Source: Linanthus parryae (Eukaryota; Streptophyta; Magnoliopsida; Ericales; Polemoniaceae). Taken from it: a DNA stretch of 64,000 nucleotides. The translations under genes were made by a program, and so were the position numbers. The stretch covers positions 7,078,501 to 7,142,500 of the forward strand of contig JALGPY010000008.1 in the NCBI GenBank assembly GCA_023055425.1. Reading direction: 5' to 3'. This document shows, piece after piece, positions 1 through 10,603 of this stretch; positions within the stretch are counted from its first letter, which is position 1, and the number at the start of each line of letters is the position of its first letter. The notes beneath the pieces were generated by a model. It was not told the DNA's origin, did no database searches, and saw nothing but the letters and a program-made list of their open reading frames with translations.

Positions 1-2
1 GC

Positions 3-3000
3 ATTTTCTTCGCTGTCCGTGCTATGAAGGGTGCTGCCGTGAAGTTGGATCAGTCCATGCTTCTAGACCTTCTGTCCCGCTATTCGCCTGCGACTCACAC
101 GTTTCACTTCGCTGAGTTCGAGGCTGCTCCCACGCTCGAGGACGTTCAAATGCTGTATGAGCTTTCCCCCATGGGCGAGGTGGACCCCTTGAGTCATTTA
201 AGAACATCTGCGGAATTGGCCTTGTACGCGCAGATGGAGGAGTGCCTAGCAGAGGTAAAGAAAATCTCCACTCGGTGGACCAGTACGAAACCTCTTCCGA
301 ACTGGCAGCTTGTTGATACATCTGCGAAGAATACCTGGAACAAGTGGTTGCAGTACTTCTTCCGAGACTATGCGAGCAGCAGCATTACTAAGAAGCTTTT
401 GAGCGGAAACCCGAAGGCCGAGAATTACGTAGAGGGCAAGGGTTATCATCTGACCCTTTGCGCCTTTCTTTGTGCTTGGCTGTCGAGGTATCTGATTGAC
501 GGTCACCCCCATGACGGGGTCTTCTACCATGTGCTGCCACTTGCGGTGAGGCTCGCTCTTGGCCAGAGAGTCGCGCTCGGACCCTTGGTCCTGGGTACGT
601 TGTATTATAGGCTGGACCAGCTGGTTCTGGCGATGAGGGAATCGCGCGGCCGTCTCGATGTCCTGACCTTTGTCAATATCAGCTTTTTGACAATGTGGGT
701 TTTTGAGCGCTGGCCGTCTTATGCTCCAACTCCCCTCCCACTTGAGAAGTGGTGTCCCCCAGGAGAGACGAAAGCGTTCAACAGCGGGAGAGCTGCGAGA
801 TGGTTTGGAGCAAGCAACACCAAGTGTACTTGGAGCTTGATATGCGACAAACGAAGGGAGTTCACTGCCAGGCCCTACGCCACACGTGTCGAGAATGTGC
901 GGTGGTTTCCAAAGCTATACCCTTCCAAAGGTATGGTCTTGTCAGAAGACCTTCTCTTTGAAAAGGGGCCGCATTTCCACGAGCGCTATCGTGAGTTCTT
1001 TTGCTGGTGTCTGCGAGGTTCTCTTCCTGCACTTGCAGAGCACATTCGTGAGCTCGCGCCACGATATGAAAGGCTTACAGTGGATGTTGACCCCACTCGG
1101 GTCTCTCCTCAGTTTGGTTTTGATGCGGTGGCCCCATCAATCTGGCCCCAGTCTATCGTCAGAGGGTGCTACAAGCGCTTGCTGACAAAGGAGTGCAAGA
1201 CGGTCCTCATGAGCAATCTTCCCTTCGAGCAGCCTGCGGGAACTCGCAAGGGTGGTTGTTCCCAGAACTGGATCGCATACTGGATTGCCCAGCAGACGAG
1301 GATGGAGACGGAGGCGGCGGCGCAGCCAGGAAGGGCCCCCTTGATCAAGAGAAACTCTTTTCCGTTTCGCCCCAATTGCAGTTTGAGCGAGTCTGAGTAC
1401 GGTTTCTACTCGTTGTTGGACCGCGAGAATCATGTGTGCCCCGATTTCATTCTGAAGGAGCAGGTCGATGCAATCAAGAAGGGTGACACGCAGGTCATCA
1501 AATATAGCAAGGCGTTTGCTGAGGTAAGCAGTTTCCTTGTGTGCTTTGAGCTCTTTGATTTGCTTGCACTGATGCTTTTTGTTCTGTATTGTCTAGTGTC
1601 ATGTGCGGAGGTTCGCAGCTGGTGACCGTTCCAAATCGCTGGTGGACACCATTGTTGCCACCAGAAGGAAAGGGGAATCGTATCGGCTAGCATGGAGGAT
1701 GGATGCCGAGGTCGAAACAAAGGTTCGCGCAGTCATGAATACTTTCGCTGACTCGCTGATAGACAACCCTCCGGCTCCGTCTCCTCCTAGAGATGACCCG
1801 TCCCCTCCGGCGACTGTGGCGCCGAGAGTGAAAAGACCTAGGCAAAAGGGAATTACGATTTCTTCCCCTAGGAGCGCTCCAGCTTCGCCCCCAGTGAGGT
1901 CCCTTTCTGTCAAGGACAAAGGTAAGGGTCGTATGCCCGGCAAGGTGCGAAAAGATCTCGCAGTTGAAACCTTCGTTCCATTCAATCAAGAGGAAGAGGA
2001 AGAGAGGCAGGAGCCCCAAGCAAGTAATGAAGAAGAAGAAGAAGGAACAGTTGTGATGCGCGAGGAAGAGTCAGGAGGTACTTCCGTCGCGTTTCCTTGT
2101 CCTTTATCATGACTTTTGTGCAGTTCTTTTCTTTGAACCAATTTTGTATTCGCAGATGATGATGATGAAGCTGTTGGTGGCCTCGTGGCCAAGAGGCAAA
2201 AGAAAGGTGCCCATTCTGGCATTTCAGATGATCCTATAAGCGAGGATGTTCTTGCTGAATCCCGGAAGACAGCCGCGGAGGCTGCTGAAAGAAGAAGGCA
2301 GCGAGAGGAAGAGGAGCTCGAGCTTGTGAAACAGCGGAGCCTCGAGGAGCTGCATGTTGACGACTTAGTGCGTCCAGCTGGCGAGGAAGACGAGCTTCCC
2401 GAAGAAGTGGCTCCTCATGTGGAGGAGGAAGATGAGGTTCCTGGAGAGGACGCAGCAGAGCTAGAGCAAGTCCAAGCGGACTTCGCAGAGATCGCAGGTG
2501 GCGATAAAGGTGAGATCTTCAATCTCGCAGTTACTTATAGAGATGTAATTGTGGGTGCGTTAAAGCACGGTGTGTCAAAGCCTGACATTCGCCGTTGGTT
2601 GGTAAGCAAATGCGGAGAACCCTCAGGTAATTGTTCTGAGTGATATGCGCATACTAGGCCGTAGCCACTTGAGGCAAAATCATGACTGGTTTACTCGCGT
2701 CCCAGGTCACGCTTCTCTTAAAGATTTGCTTAGTGAGGATACACTGATAGGGCACGGTTCCACGTCCCTAGTGTACGATGAGGATACCTCAATCCCACCT
2801 TCGCGTGGAGGTGCTTATTCTTAGCTTTAGTAAAGATAGTGAAATAACTTATAACACAAGTTACCTCATATTATCGCATTTGGTATCGCAGGTCATGCTG
2901 AGGAACCTGAGCTGGAGCAGAGAAGTCAGCCTTCTGCATCCCATGTTCCAATCTCGAGCTCCCATACTGAGAAGCCCGTCGCGGATGCTGGACACGTAAG

Positions 3001-3930
3001 TGAGCGTTTCGAGGATGTCATCGAACTCTCCGATGATGTCGAAGCTGATGCTGTGCGGATGGACGAAGGTGTCCGTACCGGTGGTGAGGAGGAAAGGACA
3101 AGTGATGCCAACATTTTCGCATCTGATAGTGTCTTCCGTCCAGCGACTTCGGTTGTGCCTCCGGCGATGACTGAGCCAGGAGCACCCATTCCTGCGTGGA
3201 GCATTTGGGGCTCGCAGGTTGGGAATGTAATCGCAGCTGGTGCAGCTTACACTCTTCCTCCTAACTATGAGAGTTTGGAGCTCGCAGCTGATAGGAGAGC
3301 CATGGAGCGAGGGCAGTCTTCGAACAACCCGGTGGCTCGCATTCCCTCTATTCATGAAATTCTGGAAGGGACCGGTAAGCAGAGATTTTACCATTCGCAC
3401 GTCGCATTATTTGCTTGCGAGTTTTGACATCATGACTTGTTTTTGATGTCTCAGGTTTGAAGCAAACCGATGTAGACTGGGTGGTTCGAATGCGCCTCAG
3501 ATACCCCCGATCGTTTGTGAGGTGTCTGGAGATCAGTCCTTTTGACAGGAGGCTATTCCTTACTGAAGCCATCTGGATACTGGAGCAGCTGTGTGCGGCT
3601 ACACCTGCGACCATTTCGGCCCAGAGTGCTGAATTGCTGTGTGGCATGTGCCAAAATCTCGTGCTCAAAGTCCAAGGCAGACTTGGTTTCAAATTCCTCA
3701 AGGACAGGGTTACACTGATTCGCGCAGCTGTAACTCTGAATCTCGGGCACCAGAATCTCGCAGCTGAGATGCAGAAGGTGGAGCAGCAGAAGCAAAAGGT
3801 TGATGAAGCTTTGAAGCTGTATCATGAAATGAATGCCAAGTGCGAGCAACTAAAGCAAGAAGTGCAACAAGTGGAGAGGCTGATCGAGCAGTTCGAGCCC
3901 CAGGACTCCTTAGTCAAAAATTTGTTTTGA
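3..3930 (+). CDS. Plant mobile domain (PMD) protein gene, spliced, antisense to the host retrotransposon; 5' end may be missing
   Basis: Six exons join in one frame: 24 (or earlier)-1523, 1597-2077, 2156-2626, 2706-2810, 2892-3374 and 3455-3930. All five introns are 73-81 nt with GT..AG ends, and each splice keeps phase, giving 1171 residues from the ATG at 24. The frame stays open to the window edge, so coding may start further left. Exon 1 resembles the aminotransferase-like plant mobile domain found in plant transposons and in MAIN/MAIL-type proteins: a THTFHFAEFE block followed by TLEDVQMLYEL near the N-terminus. The middle is acidic and Pro/Ser-rich with basic patches. The last exon has a coiled coil (3757-3905). 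The gene lies between pol and the expected 3' LTR of the Tat element, on the opposite strand. Tat elements are known to carry extra, sometimes antisense, ORFs. The function is unknown; intact splicing and frame suggest it was recently under constraint. Confidence 0.75.
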
Positions 3931-5265
3931 CTTTTCGAATTTTGAAAAGAAAACAGGAAAATGGTTGAGACATTAATGTAATATTTTGAAACATTAATGT
4001 AATGTTGCTAGGGTTTCTCCCCCTTCTTTTTTAACAACAAACAATGAGTTTGCCCGTTTTGCCCTTTTGGGGATTTGATTGGACATTTCTGTGCATATCC
4101 AATTATGACATCAGCAATTGATTTTCTGCTTGATTTTCGTGCTAATTTCTCGGCAGATAAGCACGCTTCCGTTGGGAAGTCCATCCGAATCATGACTATC
4201 CGTCATTTATTAGGATACGCAACTGAATTGTCGTAGCCTTTAGTAGGGTAATTGATTGTTACCGCTTTTCAAGGCGTAAGTGATTGAACTTACCCTCTTT
4301 TTTGAATTTTGCTGACTCATCTTATGCAACCGAAGAGTCTCCACAGGGCCTATATAAACCCTGCCTTTGCCATTTGGGTTCTTCATCCCAAACATGTGCT
4401 TTGCCGTGAGTCCTTACGACTGCTGGCTTCAACGCTTGTTTTTCGTTGATTCATGGCAACTTCAGGTTTTGAATCCTGAGTTTGCGCTTTGTGCTATAGA
4501 AATAGTCTCCAAGATCCACTTTATGAGGCTTATTGCTGTTTATAACCGTCATAAAGAGGATGCAGATAATACCTCATGTGTGTTCGAAGAAATTTCTTCG
4601 TGTATTATGTGTGCAGGTCATGTTTCCGGCCGCCTCGTGGCGAGGTGCAGCGCCGAAGTGACCGTGCTACCGTCTCGTAATGAACGGCGGAATTCTTCTT
4701 CAGTATCTCCGAAGAAGAATCCGTCACTTTCATGTTTGTGAGCCCGGGGTGACGAACCGTCGCGTTCATCCCCGTCTACAAGGAGCCCTTGTCCTTTGGA
4801 GCTTCTGCTTGCCTGTAGATCGCCGGAACCGGTGGCTCCTTGGGCAAATGTTATGGGGAGCCTATCTGACAACGGTCTTGTCGGATAGCGGAATGTCGAG
4901 CGTATGGCTTCATGTGGCTCTTTTTAGAGCAAGATCCCCCTTGCTACAGATGTTCACCCACAGATCTGGGCATCATGTAGCCGGCGCTTGAAGCCAGGGC
5001 GGTTCATTCTTTGCAGTCCGGGTTTCCGTACCGTTTCTCTGCTGGCTTATCAGCCATTTTTCGAATGTATTGTAAGCCATGTTGGCTGCGTAGTTAGATG
5101 CGAGCTTTTCGCTTGTAAGCTGCTATCTAGATAGATAAATTGTAAGTCATTTGACTCATAATGATATATAGCTTTTGTACTATTTGCTCTCTTTGCAACA
5201 AAATACAATTTCGCATGCGTTTCGGCTTGTTTTGCCTTGCATAATGCCATGTAATGATTTCACAT
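3931..5265. other. Non-coding spacer between the antisense PMD gene and the tandem array
   Basis: AT-rich 3' flank of the PMD gene, with repeated ACATTAATGTAAT motifs at 3970-4005 that could serve as polyadenylation context. It is followed by a GC-richer stretch (4610-5040) with short inverted repeats, for example a 10-bp stem formed by 4692-4701 and 4711-4720. I see no conserved protein in any frame. Confidence 0.5.
4351..4358 (+). promoter_or_regulatory. TATA-like box inside the Tat 3' region
   Basis: TATATAAA in a GC-flanked context, facing right, away from the PMD gene and antisense to pol. It could start transcripts through the tandem array or be a fossil promoter. Only the motif supports it. 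Confidence 0.25.
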
Positions 5266-5269
5266 ATGC

Positions 5270-6640
5270 GACGTCAACGCGCAGATGTTTCGCTAGATCA
5301 TTCGAGATCGTATGTTCGCAGTTGTGCCATCTTGACGAATGGGCTTGCAGGTGACTGTTGTAAATCGTATGAGATCACGTTCGCAACTCTGCTATCGTAA
5401 CAGAGTTTTTTTTTAACAGATCAATTGAGATCATTGAGCGGTGTGAATTGCTATCATAGAAGATAGGCTTTATTAGAGGATTGCTTGAGATGATTTCTCG
5501 CATGAATTGCTATCGCAGCAGATAAACCTTTAGAAGGTCTAGCAAGATGGTTCTGCAGTTACGTTACCATCGTAACATACGGACTTAGATAATCAACTAA
5601 AATCACTTTGCGCATAAATTGCTACCGTAACAGATAGGCTTGAGAAGATCATATAAGATCGCATTTGAGTAAACCGCTATCGTGAGAGATAGGTTTTTGA
5701 TGATCGATTGAGATTGGCTTAAAAAGATCATACAAGATCGCATTTGCATCGGCTGCCATCATAAGGGATGGGCTTCAGGTGATCAATTAAGATCGCGTTT
5801 ATGTTGACTGCTTATCGTGAGAGATAAGCTTTGGATGATCTTTTAAGATCGCATTTGCATTGGTTGCCATCGTAAGAGACGGGCTTTAAGATGATCAATT
5901 AAGATCACACTGGCTGCCATCGTAAGAGATGGGCTTTTAGATGATCAATTAAGATCGCATTTGCATTGGTGGCCATCGTAGGAGATGGGCTTTTGGACGA
6001 TCAATTAAGATTACGTTTATGTTGACTGCTATCGTGAAAGATAGGCTTCGGATGATCTTTTAAGATCGCATTTGCATTGGTTGCCATCGTGAGAGATGGG
6101 CTTTAAGATGATCAATTAAGACCACATTGGCTGCCATCGTAAGAGATGGGCTTCGAATGATCTTTTAAGATCGCATTTGCATTGGTTGCCATCGTGAGAG
6201 ATGGGCTTTAAGATGATCAATTAACATCACATTTGCATTGGTTGCCATCGTGAGAGATGGGCTTTAAGATGATCAATTAAGACCACATTGGCTGCCATCG
6301 TAAGAGATGGGCTTCGAATGATCTTTTAAGATCGCATTTGCATTGGTTGCCATCGTAAGAGATGGGCTTTAAGACGATCAGTTAAGATCGCATTTGCTAT
6401 CGTATGAGATAGGCTTTGATGATCAATTAAGATCGCGTTTGCTATCGTATGAGATAGGCTTTGATGATCAATTAAGATCGCGTTTGCTATCGTATGAGAT
6501 AGGCTTTGATGATCAATTAAGATCGCGTTTGCGTTTGGCTGCTATCGTAAAAGATAGGCTTTGATGATCAATTAAGATCGCGTTTGCTATCGTATGAGAT
6601 AGGCCTTGATGATCAATTAAGATCGTGTTTGTATTTGTTA
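5270..6640. repeat. Degenerate tandem array in the Tat 3' region, units about 45-57 bp
   Basis: Every unit contains two short inverted repeats: GCYATCGTNNNAGATRGGC and GATCAATTAAGATC. Copies are very diverged at the left (5.27-5.8 kb) and become regular toward pol. From 6395 to 6537 the period is exactly 45 bp in consecutive copies. A higher-order block of 161 bp is duplicated (6121-6281, then from 6282). Variable tandem repeats between pol and the 3' LTR are known for Tat elements and can seed satellite DNA. Confidence 0.85.
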
Positions 6641-6715
6641 CTATTGCAGCGAATAAATCATTGTTAACAGTTGTAACAGATTAGATAAAGCGATATAAAC
6701 AGCTAAAAAATGTGA

Positions 6716-6797
6716 ACTTCTCATTTGGGAGAATTCTTTTATTATGACATTCTCATATGGGAGAGATAGAATTACAATCCTCTCATATGGGAGAGGA
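6716..6797. repeat. Three short TCTCATATGGGAGA palindromes
   Basis: Three imperfect copies of a 14-16 bp inverted repeat built on CTCATATGGGAG (also CTCATTTGGGAG) lie 70-150 bp beyond the pol stop codon. They may form consecutive hairpins in the element's RNA. No function is known. Confidence 0.5.
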
Positions 6798-6865
6798 GAT
6801 TGCGAATATCGTAGCCACATGAGACATTAAGCAACGTTATCATAAAACGTATGAAATAAGAGAAG

Positions 6866-8917
6866 TCAGGGATAGTACTTCTTGATCCAGCGCATGTTGA
6901 CTGAGCTTGGAGTTGAGGTTGTGCCGTGCAACCTTCGTATGCTGCAGTAGCCGCTATCGAAGACTTCTGTGACTTCGAAGGGTCCCTCCCAATTAGCTGC
7001 GAACTTTGGGTGAGTTGCCTCTCGCATGCAGTGATCAGATGCGCGCAAGACCAGGTCGCCAACTGCGAAATCTCGTCGCTGGACTGTCTTGTTGTAGGCG
7101 CGAGCGATTCTCTCTTGGTACCGCTTGTTAGTCCTTTTGGCTTGTTCTCGCTTTTCTTCCAGCAAGACTAAGTCATGATCGCGTTGGTTTTCGTAGAGCG
7201 CGTGGAAGGCCAGCCTTGCCGAATTGACTCTGACCTCCGCAGGTACCACAGCTTCGGCCCCATAACATAGTAGAAATGGCGAGGCCCCTGTGGGTGTCCT
7301 TGGAGAAGTTCTGTAGGCCCACAGAGCTATGTTAAGAGAGTCGGCCCACTTCTTGTGGTCATCTGCGACCATCTTGCTCAGAATTCTCAGCAGCGTTTTG
7401 TTAGTCGCCTCGGCTTGCCCGTTTCCCTTTGGATAATAGGGGGTAGAGCATATCTGCCTGATATTGTACTCCGCAAGTTTTGTAGCTACCTGACGATTAA
7501 CAAAAGGAGTACCGTTATCTGAAAGAATAGTATTCGGGATTCCGAACCTGCATACGATGTTTTCCTGGATGAAGTTGACCACAGCCAGCGCGTTTGCCGT
7601 CTTCAGTGGTATTGCTTCCACCCATTTGGTGAACAGCTCAGTTGCGGTGAGAATGAAATGGTTCCCATGTGACGTTGGTCGGATGGGGCCAATGAAGTCC
7701 AAAGCCCATGTGTGAAATGGCCATGGCGTTCCTAGTGCATGTAGGTCCACGGCGGGAGCGTGCACTAGGTTCCCTTTGAATTGACATTCTTGGCAGCGTC
7801 GCACCTTGGTGCGGCAATCGACTTCCATCGTGGGCCAGAAGTATCCGATTGAGAGGAGCTGTCTGCATAATTTCGCACCTCCCTGGTGTTCCACCTGATG
7901 GGAGAGGTCCATGACTTCTTGTGCTTCCCTATCGTCTAGGCATCGCAGCAAGTTGCCTTCGTGACCTTTTCGCCAGAGCAGATTTTCTTGAACCACATAT
8001 CGAGAAGCTTTCCTCTTCAATTTGTCTGCCTCTTTTCTCGATTCGGGTACAGTGCCCTTGGTGAGGAATTCAAACAATGGCTTTCTCCAGTCTGTGTCGT
8101 CGTCGATTAGAGCGACAAGTAGAGAATCTTTGATTAGTGCGCAACTTTCGCACTTCCCTTGTATCAGGGCTGCAGCTGTTGACATGCCTGGCCAATGAAT
8201 ACCATATCTCTGAGCTTTCCTGTAGATTGACACCTCGCTTTCTCCGCAAGCGTGTTGGTGAATCTTTTCTAACAGCTGTTGTCCCTCTTGCTCGGAGACA
8301 CATCGCATGAGTATTCCTCCAGGACCCTTGTAGTAAAGGGTGTTGTCGTGGATGCAGTATCCTTTCGTGAGTACCCAGCTTTCGCTACTGGTGCCTTTCG
8401 CAATAGCTTGCAAGATTGCTTTTCGCCAGTCTGCGTCATCCATGTGTTCATCGTCGCACGCATCTTCTGTTAATGCCGACGATGTTCGCACTTCGATGGA
8501 AATCCTTGCGGGGCATTTGTCTATGCTGACCTTAGATCCCAGAGTTGCTAAGGCGTCTGCATGCCTGTTGTCCGCCCGGGGTTTGTGCTCGTATTTCACG
8601 TCGCAGAATTGCTGCATCAGCTTTTGCACTAAGGTACGGTATGGCAGGAGGTTGATCTCCTTTAAACCATATTCGCCCGAGGCCTGCTTAACAATCAGCT
8701 TGGAATCTCCCATGACTATTAAGTTGCTCACTTCCAAAGCTTTCGCCGCACGGAGCCCCGCGATCAGAGCCTCGTATTCCGCCTCGTTGTTCGTGACTGC
8801 GAAGTTGAGTTTTGCGGACATCTGTATGACTTCACCGTCCGGCTTTGTCAAGACTATCCCAATGCCTCCACCTTTTCTGGTTGACGAACCATCGAAGTGG
8901 AGGGTCCAATAGGGCAC
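6866..8917 (-). CDS. Tat pol, distal part: archaeal-type RNase H and integrase
   Basis: 683 residues from the first ATG; the frame continues directly from the RT-RNase H part across a TAG at 8948-8950. The N-terminal ~130 residues are the second, archaeal-like RNase H (LHFDGSSTRKGGG, then NNEAEYEALIAGL, MGDSKLIV and ADNRHADALA). Two H2C2-type zinc segments follow: HQHACGES...CESC and, about 130 residues later, HQVEHQGG...CQEC. The integrase core shows the DDE residues in ALDFIGP, LSDNGTPF and GQAEATNK, followed by PFLLCYGAEAVVP. No chromodomain is present, as expected for Tat. The product would integrate element cDNA in the nucleus. The domains look full length, with no frameshift. Confidence 0.9.
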   Translation of the reverse strand: MPYWTLHFDGSSTRKGGGIGIVLTKPDGEVIQMSAKLNFAVTNNEAEYEALIAGLRAAKALEVSNLIVMGDSKLIVKQASGEYGLKEINLLPYRTLVQKLMQQFCDVKYEHKPRADNRHADALATLGSKVSIDKCPARISIEVRTSSALTEDACDDEHMDDADWRKAILQAIAKGTSSESWVLTKGYCIHDNTLYYKGPGGILMRCVSEQEGQQLLEKIHQHACGESEVSIYRKAQRYGIHWPGMSTAAALIQGKCESCALIKDSLLVALIDDDTDWRKPLFEFLTKGTVPESRKEADKLKRKASRYVVQENLLWRKGHEGNLLRCLDDREAQEVMDLSHQVEHQGGAKLCRQLLSIGYFWPTMEVDCRTKVRRCQECQFKGNLVHAPAVDLHALGTPWPFHTWALDFIGPIRPTSHGNHFILTATELFTKWVEAIPLKTANALAVVNFIQENIVCRFGIPNTILSDNGTPFVNRQVATKLAEYNIRQICSTPYYPKGNGQAEATNKTLLRILSKMVADDHKKWADSLNIALWAYRTSPRTPTGASPFLLCYGAEAVVPAEVRVNSARLAFHALYENQRDHDLVLLEEKREQAKRTNKRYQERIARAYNKTVQRRDFAVGDLVLRASDHCMREATHPKFAANWEGPFEVTEVFDSGYCSIRRLHGTTSTPSSVNMRWIKKYYP

Positions 8918-8947
8918 GTCGATCGCGTAGATTTCAGGGCCTTCGAG

Positions 8948-10471
8948 CTATTCCTCGATCACAGGTTCGTGACTGTTGTCGGGAAATTGTGCTAACAGAT
9001 CTGCCACCGCCTGCGACTTGATCGCTCTTGGTTTCACGCATGTAATATCGTATTGAGAGATGGTCATGTACCATTTCGCCAATCTTCCGCCCGGAGTAGT
9101 GTGAGTTAGCAGGTATCTTATGGGGTCGCTTTTGGTGACCACCACTACTTTGTGTGATGCAAAATAGTGTCTCAACTTCTCTATTACGAAGAATAAAGCA
9201 AGGCAATGACGTTCGATGTCCGTGTACCTTGATTCAGCAGGCTGCACAATGCGGGAGATGTAATAGATAGGCCTCTCTTGTCCCTCATAGATCTGAGCCA
9301 AGAGCGCTCCTATAGACTTCCTTGTCGATGTAAGGTATAGCAGAAGCGGCGATCCCAGTTGAGGCGCGATCATTATCTTTGGGGATGTGAGTAGTTCCTT
9401 TAGCTTTTCGAATGCGGCTTCGTGATCAGGAGCCCAGTTGTATGCGGCATCCTTCTTGAGGAGAGTGCTGAAGCAGCATGTGATTTCAGCGATTGCTGGG
9501 ATGAATCTCCGCAGATATGACAATTTTCCCAAGAATGTTTTCAAGGTACTTTGGTCGTGAGGTGGCGTCATGCTGGTGATGGCTGACACTTTCGCAGGGT
9601 CAGGCTCGATCCCTTGGCGATGAACTACACATCCCAAAAACTTCCCCGAAGTCACGCCGAATGCGCATTTCATGGGGTTCATTTTCAGTTGAAAGCTCCT
9701 GCATCTGTTGAATACCCTTCGCAGGTCTGCAAGGTGATCTGCTTCATACTTGGATTTGACTACCAAGTCATCCACATAGAATTCCACTTCTTTGTGCATC
9801 ATGTCGTGGAATAGGGCCATCATGGCCCGCTGATAGGTTGCGTCTGCATTCTTAAGGCCGAATGGCATTACCGTATAGTTGAATACCCCCACGGGAGTGA
9901 TGAATGCAGTTTTCCTTGCATCTTCGGGATCCATCTTGATTTGATTGTACCCGCTGAAGCCGTCCATGAAATTGAACATGCGATGGCCTGCCGTTGAATC
10001 AATGAGCAAATCGATGTTAGGCAGTGGGAAATCGTCCTTAGGACAGAAGCGATTAAGATCTCGGAAGTCCACGCAGATGCGGAGCTGTCCGTTCTTCTTC
10101 ACCACTGGCACGATGTTGGCCAACCATGTGGGATGGTGATTGGGCTCTATGAACTTGGCATCTAGGAGTTTGACAATCTCCTGTTTGATCTTCACGTTGA
10201 GCTCTGGCCTAAAGCTTCTGGTGCTTTGCTTGACGGGTTTAGACCCTGGGATGATGTCTAAACGGTGCATGGTGATGCTCGTGTTCAGACCCGGCATCTC
10301 GTCGTATTCCCATGCGAACACGTCCTTGTATTCAGTTAGGAGCTGCAGCAGTCCTTGTTCCTCTTCGCTTGTGAGGTCCGCACTTAGGAAGACTGGCCTT
10401 TTCTTTTCCTCGTTCGGGCTGAGGAACACTTCCTTAAGCTCTTGCTTCTGTGGTCTTGGCCTGTCTTCCAT
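8948..10471 (-). CDS. Tat pol, proximal part: reverse transcriptase and RNase H
   Basis: 507 residues from the first ATG; the same frame is open upstream to the gag-pro stop at 10604. RT motifs are in order: IVPVVKKNGQLRICVDFRDLN, PNIDLLIDS, FSGYNQIKMDPEDARKTAF, MPFGLKNADATYQ and the catalytic FYVDDLVVKS (near 9770). A gypsy-type RNase H follows (LLYLTSTRKSIGALLAQ, YFASHKVVVVTKSD) but has lost clear catalytic acids. That is common in Tat elements, where the downstream archaeal-type RNase H is thought to take over. Translation would end at the TAG at 8948-8950 unless it is read through; the element may be defective there. Confidence 0.9.
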   Translation of the reverse strand: MEDRPRPQKQELKEVFLSPNEEKKRPVFLSADLTSEEEQGLLQLLTEYKDVFAWEYDEMPGLNTSITMHRLDIIPGSKPVKQSTRSFRPELNVKIKQEIVKLLDAKFIEPNHHPTWLANIVPVVKKNGQLRICVDFRDLNRFCPKDDFPLPNIDLLIDSTAGHRMFNFMDGFSGYNQIKMDPEDARKTAFITPVGVFNYTVMPFGLKNADATYQRAMMALFHDMMHKEVEFYVDDLVVKSKYEADHLADLRRVFNRCRSFQLKMNPMKCAFGVTSGKFLGCVVHRQGIEPDPAKVSAITSMTPPHDQSTLKTFLGKLSYLRRFIPAIAEITCCFSTLLKKDAAYNWAPDHEAAFEKLKELLTSPKIMIAPQLGSPLLLYLTSTRKSIGALLAQIYEGQERPIYYISRIVQPAESRYTDIERHCLALFFVIEKLRHYFASHKVVVVTKSDPIRYLLTHTTPGGRLAKWYMTISQYDITCVKPRAIKSQAVADLLAQFPDNSHEPVIEE

Positions 10472-10603
10472 GCATTCGGGCGCTTCTTTGAGTTTCTCCT
10501 CTGGAGTGCCCTGTGTTGGCTCTTCTGTCAGCGCAACTTGTTCGATTTGATTGATTTGCCCAGGGACATCCCCATGCCCGTGTGAGGACGTCCCCGCGCA
10601 CCT

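Noticed and set aside
24..3930. PMD gene as a free host gene unrelated to the retrotransposon
   Set aside because: It lies where Tat elements carry extra antisense ORFs, with no LTR seen between it and pol; however, the missing left LTR means this is not fully proven.
5270..6640. CRISPR-like array of repeats with spacers
   Set aside because: Repeats grade into each other, there are no unique spacers, and the setting is a plant Tat element.
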